NCBI GenBank assembly: GCA_947463975.1
Contig: CANHUW010000062.1
Coordinates: 1 to 8,561 of the forward strand
Direction of reading: 5' to 3'
Origin: Bacteroidota bacterium
GTDB lineage: Bacteria; Bacteroidota; Bacteroidia; Chitinophagales; Chitinophagaceae
Length of the DNA: 8,561 nt
The notes under the pieces are model-generated. The model saw nothing but the letters and a program-made list of their open reading frames with translations, searched no databases and had not been told where the DNA came from. Below, piece after piece: positions 1 to 5,487 of the stretch (position 1 is the first letter of the stretch; each line of letters begins with the position of its first letter). A program made the translations under genes and the position numbers.

Positions 1-1
1 A

Positions 2-1081
2 GAAATTATCCGTCGTCGAGAAATTAGACCTGATGATGATGTGGACAATCCATTAGCTGAAGTATCTTACTCTGATGCAATCAAGATAGAGCCTGACTTT
101 GAGATCGGTGAAGAATTATTAGAAGAAGTGAATATTTATGATTTTGGTCGTCGAGCTATCTTAGCTGCAAAGCAAACTTTAGCATCTCGTATCAATGATT
201 TAAAGAAGAATGCTTTAGTTAAAAAGTACTCTGATAGAATTGGTGAAATTATCAACGCAGAAATATATCAAGTTTGGAAAAAAGAAGTATTGTTATTAGA
301 TGAAGAAGGAAATGAATTGATCTTACCTAAGACTGAGCAAATCCCACAAGATTTTTTCAAGAAAGGTGAAAATATTAGAGCGGTAATTGCTAGGGTAGAT
401 ATGAAAAATAATTCGCCGGTAATTATCTTATCAAGAACCAATCCATTGTTCTTGGCTAAATTATTAGAAATTGAAGTTCCAGAAATTTTCGATGGTTTAA
501 TTACTATTAAGAAAATTGTACGTGAACCAGGTGAGCGTGCTAAAGTGGCTGTTGAATCTTTCGATGATCGTATTGATCCAGTTGGTGCTTGTGTGGGTAT
601 GAAAGGTTCTCGAATTCATGGTATTGTTAGAGAATTAAAAAATGAAAATATTGACGTAATTAATTTTACTACCAATACGCAATTATTAATTCAACGTTCT
701 TTAACGCCTGCAAAAATTAGCTTCATGAATATCAATTCAGATACTAAGCGTGCAGAAGTGTATTTACAAGCAGATCAAGTTTCTTTAGCGATTGGTCGTA
801 GAGGGGTGAATATCAAATTGGCTTCTGAATTAACGGGATACGAATTAGATGTTTACAGAGAAGATCAAGAAGTATTAGAAGAGTTTGATATTGATATGGA
901 TGAATTCACAGATGAAATTGAGCCATGGGTAATTGATGAGTTCAAGCGTGTAGGTTGTGATACAGGAAGAAGTGTATTAAAATTAAGCGCTGAGGAATTA
1001 GAGAGAAGAACTGACTTAGAAAAAGAAACGATTGAAGAAGTTCGTCGAATCTTACAAGAAGAGTTTGACAAAGGTGAATAG
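2..1081 (+). CDS. nusA: Transcription termination/antitermination factor NusA (5'-truncated by window edge)
   Basis: NusA binds RNA polymerase and nascent RNA in the cytoplasm and modulates pausing, termination and antitermination. The reading frame is open from base 2, and 359 residues are visible. A GTG at 41 is only an internal valine, and the true start lies upstream, probably 60-70 codons away judging from Bacteroidota NusA. Visible order: end of the N-terminal RNAP-binding domain, with the conserved DFGRRAI and KQTLASRI stretch at about 140-200; S1 domain at about 230-440 (WKKEVLLLDEEGNELILP); KH1 with its GMKG loop at 596-607 followed by SRIHGIVREL; KH2 with its GRRG loop at 794-805 followed by VNIKLAS. 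A short C-terminal helical, helix-hairpin-helix-like segment follows (about 900-1078), without the two acidic repeats of the E. coli protein. It lies 67 bp upstream of infB, the usual order, and ends with TAG. Identification is firm. Confidence 0.97.
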   Translation, partial: EIIRRREIRPDDDVDNPLAEVSYSDAIKIEPDFEIGEELLEEVNIYDFGRRAILAAKQTLASRINDLKKNALVKKYSDRIGEIINAEIYQVWKKEVLLLDEEGNELILPKTEQIPQDFFKKGENIRAVIARVDMKNNSPVIILSRTNPLFLAKLLEIEVPEIFDGLITIKKIVREPGERAKVAVESFDDRIDPVGACVGMKGSRIHGIVRELKNENIDVINFTTNTQLLIQRSLTPAKISFMNINSDTKRAEVYLQADQVSLAIGRRGVNIKLASELTGYELDVYREDQEVLEEFDIDMDEFTDEIEPWVIDEFKRVGCDTGRSVLKLSAEELERRTDLEKETIEEVRRILQEEFDKGE

Positions 1082-1096
1082 CCTTTGAAATAGAAG

Positions 1097-1104
1097 TATA
1101 TTTG
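1097..1104 (+). promoter_or_regulatory. Possible Bacteroidota-type -7 promoter box upstream of infB
   Basis: TATATTTG matches the Bacteroidota -7 consensus TAnnTTTG exactly and lies in the nusA-infB gap. Initiation from it would give a leader of roughly 35-40 nt. I find no TTTG/TTG at the expected spacing of about 19-21 bases upstream. The nearest TTTG copies, at 1084 and 1064, are too close and too far. It may be a weak internal promoter or a chance match in AT-rich DNA. Confidence 0.3.
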
Positions 1105-1118
1105 TATTAGGTTACTAG

Positions 1119-1134
1119 TCCCGTCAAATCGGGG
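1119..1134 (+). promoter_or_regulatory. Small GC hairpin in the infB leader
   Basis: CCCG (1120-1123) and CGGG (1130-1133) pair around the loop TCAAAT, and an outer T-G wobble extends the stem to five pairs. It is one of the few GC-rich spots in the gap and sits 15 bases before the infB ATG. No T-run follows, so it does not look like a terminator. It could affect translation initiation or mRNA stability, but this is inference from a short stem. Confidence 0.3.
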
Positions 1135-1148
1135 CAAAAAACAATAGA

Positions 1149-4022
1149 ATGTCAGAATTGAAACTACCAAGACTGTTAGCAGCCGCTAAAGAATTTAATA
1201 TCGGTCAAGATACCTTGATTGAATTCTTGGGCAAAAAAGGTTTTCCGAAGGATGACCTCAAGCCAACAGCTAAATTAACTGAAGATCAGTATTATGCTTT
1301 GCAAGCAGAATTCCAAAGTGATAAGGTTGCAAAGAATAAAGCTGACCATGTTGAGTTACCAAAAGGTGCTGCTGCGGATAAGAAAGCAGCTACTGCTGAA
1401 ACAGCAAAGCCTGCTAAAGAAACAAAAGCAGCTGTAAGTGAAGAAGCACCCAAAGCAAAAAAGGTTGTTGATGAAACACCTGCTGCTCCAGTAGCGTCTG
1501 TGAAAATGGATGCTCCAGAAGTAGAAGCACCTAAAGTGGTGAATAAAATAGATTTATCCTTAATTGATTCATCTACTAGACCAAAGAAATCAGCTAAGAA
1601 AGCAGCTGAGCCTGCTCCTGATGCTTCTCAAGTAGGAGAAGCTGCGAAGGCAGCTGGTGGAGAAGCCAAGCCTTCTTCTGCAAAGAAAGTAGCAGCAAAA
1701 GCTCCTAAAGAAGAACCAGCGGCTCCTGTGGCTCCAGTAGATCATTCTATTGCACCTGAAAATGTGCACGGTGAGATTACCAATATTCAAGCAGATAAAT
1801 TAACCGGTCCAAAAATCTTAGGTAAAATTGATTTGCCTATAAATAGTGATACCCGTCCTAAGCCGTTGAGCCAAGAAGAAAAGCGTGTACGTAAACGTAT
1901 ACCAGTTCAAGGTGGGGGCAATCGTCCCCAAGGTGGTGGAGCTCAACAGCAGCAAGCTGGTGGGAACCGTCCACAAGGAGGAGGTGGTTATCAAGGTAAT
2001 CGTCCACAAGGCGGAGGCTATCAAGGAAATCGTCCAAACAATCGTCCAGGTCAAGCTGGAGGTGGAAGAAGAAATGTTCCACAAACAGCTGAGCAAAAAG
2101 AAATCGATCAAAAAGCAATTCAAGATAAGATCAAAGAAACTCAAGCTAAATTATCTGGCCAAGGCGGTAGAGGTAAAAGCTTGAAGTCTAAATACAGAAG
2201 AGCAAGAAGAGAAGAAGCTGCAGAAAACGAAAACAATGAACAAAGAGAAGATAACAAATTACAAGTAACGGAATTCGTAACGGTAAGTGAATTGTCAAGC
2301 TTGATGGATGTGAGTTTTGCAGATATCATCAGCAAGTGTATGAACTTGGGTATCATGGTATCTATCAACCAACGTTTAGATGCCGAGGTAATTGAATTGG
2401 TTGCAAGTGAATTTGGATTTGAAGTGGAGTTTGTTGGATTAGAAGAAGCTGAAGAAATGGACGAGGAAGAAGAAGCAGAAGATCAAGCAAATCTAGTAGA
2501 GCGCCCTCCAATTGTAACCATCATGGGTCACGTGGATCACGGTAAAACATCTTTACTGGATTATATACGAAACGCCAATGTAGTTGCAGGTGAGGCAGGC
2601 GGTATCACCCAACATATTGGTGCTTACGAAGTAACCTTGCCTAATGGAAAAGCAATTACATTCTTAGATACTCCAGGTCACGAAGCCTTTACAGCAATGC
2701 GTGCTCGTGGTGCTAAGGTAACTGACATTTCTATTATTGTGGTAGCTGCGGATGACGCGGTGATGCCACAAACAAAGGAAGCCATCAGTCACTCACAAGC
2801 TGCGAATGTACCCATGATTTTTGCGGTGAATAAAATTGATAAAGACGGTGCTAATCCTCAAAAGATATATGAGCAGTTATCTCAAATGAATATTTTAGTA
2901 GAAGCTTGGGGCGGTAAATTCCAAAACCAAGAGTTGTCTGCAAAGCAAGGTTTAAATGTAGACGCTCTATTAGAAAAGGTTTTATTAGAATCTGAAATTT
3001 TAGATTTAAAAGCGAATCCATATAGAGAAGGTACTGGAACAATTATTGAAGCTTCTTTAGATAAAGGACGTGGATATGTTGCAACCATCTTAGTACAAAA
3101 TGGAACATTACGTCAAGGAGATTTAATTTTATCAGGACAATATTATGGTCGTGTTAAAGCGATGTTTAATGAGCGTAATCAAAGAATTGATGTAGCGCCA
3201 CCTTCAACACCAGTAGTGATATTAGGTTTAAATGGTGCACCACAAGCAGGTGAGAAATTCAAAGTATACGATGATGAGGCTGAAGCAAAAGAATTAGCAA
3301 CAAAGCGTGCTCAATTATTAAGAGAGCAAGGCTTAAGAACAAGAAAACATATTACTTTAGACGAGATTGGTCGTCGTTTAGCTTTAGGAAACTTCAAAGA
3401 ATTAAATATTATCATCAAAGGTGATGTGGATGGTTCTGTGGAGGCCCTAAGTGACTCATTACAAAAATTATCTACAGAAGAAATTGCAGTAAGAGTGGTA
3501 TTAAAAGGAGTAGGTCAAATTTCTGAATCAGATGTATTGTTGTCAGCTGCTTCTGATGCCATTATTATTGGTTTTAATGTAAGACCTAGTATGCAAGCTA
3601 ATAAATTGGCAGAAGCAGAAGGTGTTGAAATTAAAATGTATTCAATTATCTACAACGCTATTGACGAAATCAAGAGCGCGATGGAAGGTATGTTGGAACC
3701 AAAGATCCAAGAAAAGATAGTTGCCAATGTAGAAGTTAGAGAAGTGTATAAGTTTGACAAAGCAACTGTTGCAGGTTGTTATGTATTAGACGGAAAGATT
3801 TCTAGAAATAGTAAAATCCGTATTATTAGAGATGGTATCGTAGAGTATCCAAAAGGGGAAGGCCAGGCGGCAGAATTGGGCAGCTTGAAGCGTTACAAGG
3901 ACGACGTTAAAGAAGTTTCTTCTAATATGGAATGTGGCTTAACGATTAAAAACTTCGCGGACTTAAAAGCAGGTGATATTGTTGAAGCCTTCGAAGAAGA
4001 AGAAGTTAAACGTACTTTATAA
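1149..4022 (+). CDS. infB: Translation initiation factor IF-2
   Basis: IF-2 is the cytoplasmic GTPase that delivers fMet-tRNA to the 30S subunit and promotes 50S joining. The protein is 957 aa, within the range of long Bacteroidota IF2s. An IF2_N module lies at about 5-55. A long Lys/Ala/Pro-rich disordered linker follows (about 60-230), then a Gly/Arg/Asn/Gln-rich repeat (about 254-308) and a second IF2_N module (about 370-430). In the G domain, G1 is GHVDHGKT (460-467), G3 is DTPGH (507-511), G4 is NKID (561-564) and G5 is SAKQG (597-601). Domain II, domain III and the IF2-C domain complete the protein, the last holding VAGCYV and the fMet-tRNA-binding MECG stretch. The ATG at 1149 is the first start after an in-frame TAG at 1116, and no Shine-Dalgarno is present. 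It follows nusA by 67 bp, and a hairpin terminator follows it. An insert of about six residues relative to E. coli lies near 901-908. Confidence 0.99.
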   Translation: MSELKLPRLLAAAKEFNIGQDTLIEFLGKKGFPKDDLKPTAKLTEDQYYALQAEFQSDKVAKNKADHVELPKGAAADKKAATAETAKPAKETKAAVSEEAPKAKKVVDETPAAPVASVKMDAPEVEAPKVVNKIDLSLIDSSTRPKKSAKKAAEPAPDASQVGEAAKAAGGEAKPSSAKKVAAKAPKEEPAAPVAPVDHSIAPENVHGEITNIQADKLTGPKILGKIDLPINSDTRPKPLSQEEKRVRKRIPVQGGGNRPQGGGAQQQQAGGNRPQGGGGYQGNRPQGGGYQGNRPNNRPGQAGGGRRNVPQTAEQKEIDQKAIQDKIKETQAKLSGQGGRGKSLKSKYRRARREEAAENENNEQREDNKLQVTEFVTVSELSSLMDVSFADIISKCMNLGIMVSINQRLDAEVIELVASEFGFEVEFVGLEEAEEMDEEEEAEDQANLVERPPIVTIMGHVDHGKTSLLDYIRNANVVAGEAGGITQHIGAYEVTLPNGKAITFLDTPGHEAFTAMRARGAKVTDISIIVVAADDAVMPQTKEAISHSQAANVPMIFAVNKIDKDGANPQKIYEQLSQMNILVEAWGGKFQNQELSAKQGLNVDALLEKVLLESEILDLKANPYREGTGTIIEASLDKGRGYVATILVQNGTLRQGDLILSGQYYGRVKAMFNERNQRIDVAPPSTPVVILGLNGAPQAGEKFKVYDDEAEAKELATKRAQLLREQGLRTRKHITLDEIGRRLALGNFKELNIIIKGDVDGSVEALSDSLQKLSTEEIAVRVVLKGVGQISESDVLLSAASDAIIIGFNVRPSMQANKLAEAEGVEIKMYSIIYNAIDEIKSAMEGMLEPKIQEKIVANVEVREVYKFDKATVAGCYVLDGKISRNSKIRIIRDGIVEYPKGEGQAAELGSLKRYKDDVKEVSSNMECGLTIKNFADLKAGDIVEAFEEEEVKRTL
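1920..2048 (+). repeat. Imperfect NRPQGGG(Y)QG coding repeat in the IF2 linker
   Basis: Within infB, residues 258-300 hold five NRP units (at 258, 273, 284, 294 and 298). Four are spaced 10-15 residues apart and several continue as QGGGYQG. The underlying DNA repeats imperfectly as AAYCGTCCNCAAGGNGG, so it is a tandem-like coding repeat. The segment is probably disordered and, being rich in Arg and Gly, could contact RNA. That role is inferred from composition only. Confidence 0.8.
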
Positions 4023-4036
4023 TAAAATTAAGAAAT

Positions 4037-4066
4037 AGCACTTGGGTTAAACGTCCAGGTGCTTTT
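4037..4066 (+). terminator. Rho-independent terminator after infB
   Basis: Bases 4037-4046 (AGCACTTGGG) pair with 4054-4063 (TCCAGGTGCT) around a 7-nt loop. The stem has ten pairs, two of them G-U wobbles, and TTTT follows directly (4063-4066). It begins 15 bases after the infB stop and would separate nusA-infB from the next gene. The T-run is short, so termination may be incomplete. Confidence 0.75.
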
Positions 4067-4072
4067 ACTTTG
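4042..4072 (+). promoter_or_regulatory. Candidate promoter for the SurA-like gene, overlapping the infB terminator
   Basis: TTG (4042-4044), a 20-base spacer and TTACTTTG (4065-4072) resemble the Bacteroidota TTTG / TAnnTTTG promoter, with one mismatch in the -7 box. The start point would fall about 10-15 bases before the ATG at 4091. The site lies inside the terminator stem, which is compact but possible. A short AT-rich gap gives chance matches easily, so confidence is low. Confidence 0.3.
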
Positions 4073-4090
4073 TATACTAATTTAAATTGA

Positions 4091-5476
4091 ATGAAATTAC
4101 ATAGCGTTGTTTTAAGCATTTTGTTTTTAACTACATCAATTATTGCGCAAGCGCAGGTTAAAAAAGTAATCGCAGACAAAATTATAGGTGCGGTGGGAGA
4201 CAAGTATATTTTAAAGTCTGATATTGATAACGCCATTGCAGATTTTAAAAGACAAGCACAAGGGCAAGAAGGTGCTGTTTTGCCGACTGTATGTCAGGTA
4301 TTAGAAGGTCAATTAATCAGAAAAGCTTTGGTGTTGCAATCAGAAAAAGATTCTTTGGTAGTGACTGAAGAAGAAGTAGAAAACATGATTGAAACAAAAC
4401 TTAGAAGATTCATGTCCGAATTTGGTTCCAAAGAAGCGCTAGAGGAAATTGCAGGAAAATCTATCTTTCAATTGAAAGAAGATTTCCGTATTCCAATTAA
4501 AGAGCAAAAATTGGCGCAAGACATGCAAGAAAAAATTGTAGAGAAAATAAAAATCACGCCCAACGAAGTAAGATTATATTATGATAAGATTTCTCTAGAT
4601 AGTCTTCCAATTTACGAAAGTGAGGTTTCCATTGCGCAAATTGTTGTTCATCCAAAAGCTAATAGAGATATTGAAGAGTATGTCATTAGTCAATTATTAG
4701 GTTATAGAAAACAAATAGAAGCGGGGATCAATACTTTTGATCAATTAGTGAAATTGTATTCAGAAGATCCGGGTGCTAAAGAAAATTTAGGGCAATATAA
4801 TTTAAATAGAAATGAAAGAAATTTTGATCCAGCTTTTATGGCCGGTTCATTTAGATTAAAAGACGGTCAAATCTCTGCACCCATTAAATCAAAATTTGGC
4901 TATCATTTAATTCAGTTAATTTCAAGATCTGGCGATGATGCGGTGGTGAAGCATATTCTAAGAATTCCGCCTATCACCAATGACGAGATTAATGATACTA
5001 AACACTTATTGGATAGTGTTAAAAAAGAAGTGCTTGCAGGAAGATTAATATTTGGAGAAGCCGTGAATAAATATAGTGATGATGAGGGTAGTAAATTCAG
5101 CGGCGGTGCAATTACAGGGAATGATGGGTCTGCTTATGTAAATTTGGATCAATTAGACAAGGATATGATTATGGTGGTGAAGAATATGAAACCAGGGGAA
5201 ATATCTGACCCACAAGTATATGTAGATGATAGAGGTAGAAAAACAGTTCGTTTAATTTATTTTAAAGAACTTTCTGCTCCTCATAAAGAAAATTTAAAAG
5301 AAGATTATAATAAAGTGTCATACAGGGCTTTAGAAGAAAAGAAAACAAAAGCTTTGGAAGCATGGTTTAAAGAGCACATCAACAATTATTTTATATATTT
5401 AGATCCAGAATATAATGCTTGTAAAGAATTGACAGACTGGAATAAAGTAGCGAATAATATTACCAAGGTTAATTAA
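4091..5476 (+). CDS. SurA-like periplasmic peptidyl-prolyl cis-trans isomerase (two parvulin domains)
   Basis: This is a predicted secreted foldase/chaperone that would assist outer-membrane protein folding in the periplasm, as SurA does. It is 461 aa. The N-terminus is a signal peptide: Lys2, a hydrophobic core at about 6-18, and a type I cleavage site after AQA (19-21), leaving Gln22 first. A SurA-like N-terminal helical domain spans about 25-165 (the DKIIGAVGDKYILKSDID stretch, then helices around the single early cysteine, C68). Parvulin domain 1 lies at about 178-278, with SIAQIVV, LYSEDPGAKENLGQ and FGYHLIQL. A second, more divergent parvulin domain lies at about 285-393, with VVKHILRIPP and KYSDDEGSKFSGGA. 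A C-terminal helix follows. The start is fixed because an in-frame TGA directly abuts the ATG. The PurF-like gene begins 11 bp downstream, so the two are probably co-transcribed. The family assignment is firm. Which SurA/PpiD-type paralogue it is cannot be settled. Confidence 0.92.
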   Translation: MKLHSVVLSILFLTTSIIAQAQVKKVIADKIIGAVGDKYILKSDIDNAIADFKRQAQGQEGAVLPTVCQVLEGQLIRKALVLQSEKDSLVVTEEEVENMIETKLRRFMSEFGSKEALEEIAGKSIFQLKEDFRIPIKEQKLAQDMQEKIVEKIKITPNEVRLYYDKISLDSLPIYESEVSIAQIVVHPKANRDIEEYVISQLLGYRKQIEAGINTFDQLVKLYSEDPGAKENLGQYNLNRNERNFDPAFMAGSFRLKDGQISAPIKSKFGYHLIQLISRSGDDAVVKHILRIPPITNDEINDTKHLLDSVKKEVLAGRLIFGEAVNKYSDDEGSKFSGGAITGNDGSAYVNLDQLDKDMIMVVKNMKPGEISDPQVYVDDRGRKTVRLIYFKELSAPHKENLKEDYNKVSYRALEEKKTKALEAWFKEHINNYFIYLDPEYNACKELTDWNKVANNITKVN

Positions 5477-5487
5477 GAATTACTTCA

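Noticed and set aside
41..43. GTG at 41 as the nusA start
   Set aside because: The frame is open upstream to base 2 with NusA-like residues, and the N-terminal domain would otherwise be incomplete. It is an internal valine.
865..1170. Minus-strand open frame spanning the nusA end, the gap and the infB start
   Set aside because: It is antisense to two confident genes, Ser/Asn-rich in the way reverse-complement shadows of acidic coding DNA are, and has no recognisable domain.
1590..2368. Several open frames on both strands across the IF2 linker (for example 1818-2144 minus and 1885-2184 plus)
   Set aside because: The low-complexity Lys/Ala/Gly/Gln codons of the linker leave few stops in other frames. 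The products are low-complexity and lack domains.
1149..2520. Internal translation starts giving short IF2 isoforms, as in E. coli
   Set aside because: Internal Met codons exist (for example residue 119), but there is no Shine-Dalgarno or other signal to support any of them.
4006..4236. Minus-strand open frame across the infB terminator and the start of the SurA-like gene
   Set aside because: It covers the terminator stem and is antisense to the signal-peptide region, whose hydrophobic codons explain its composition.
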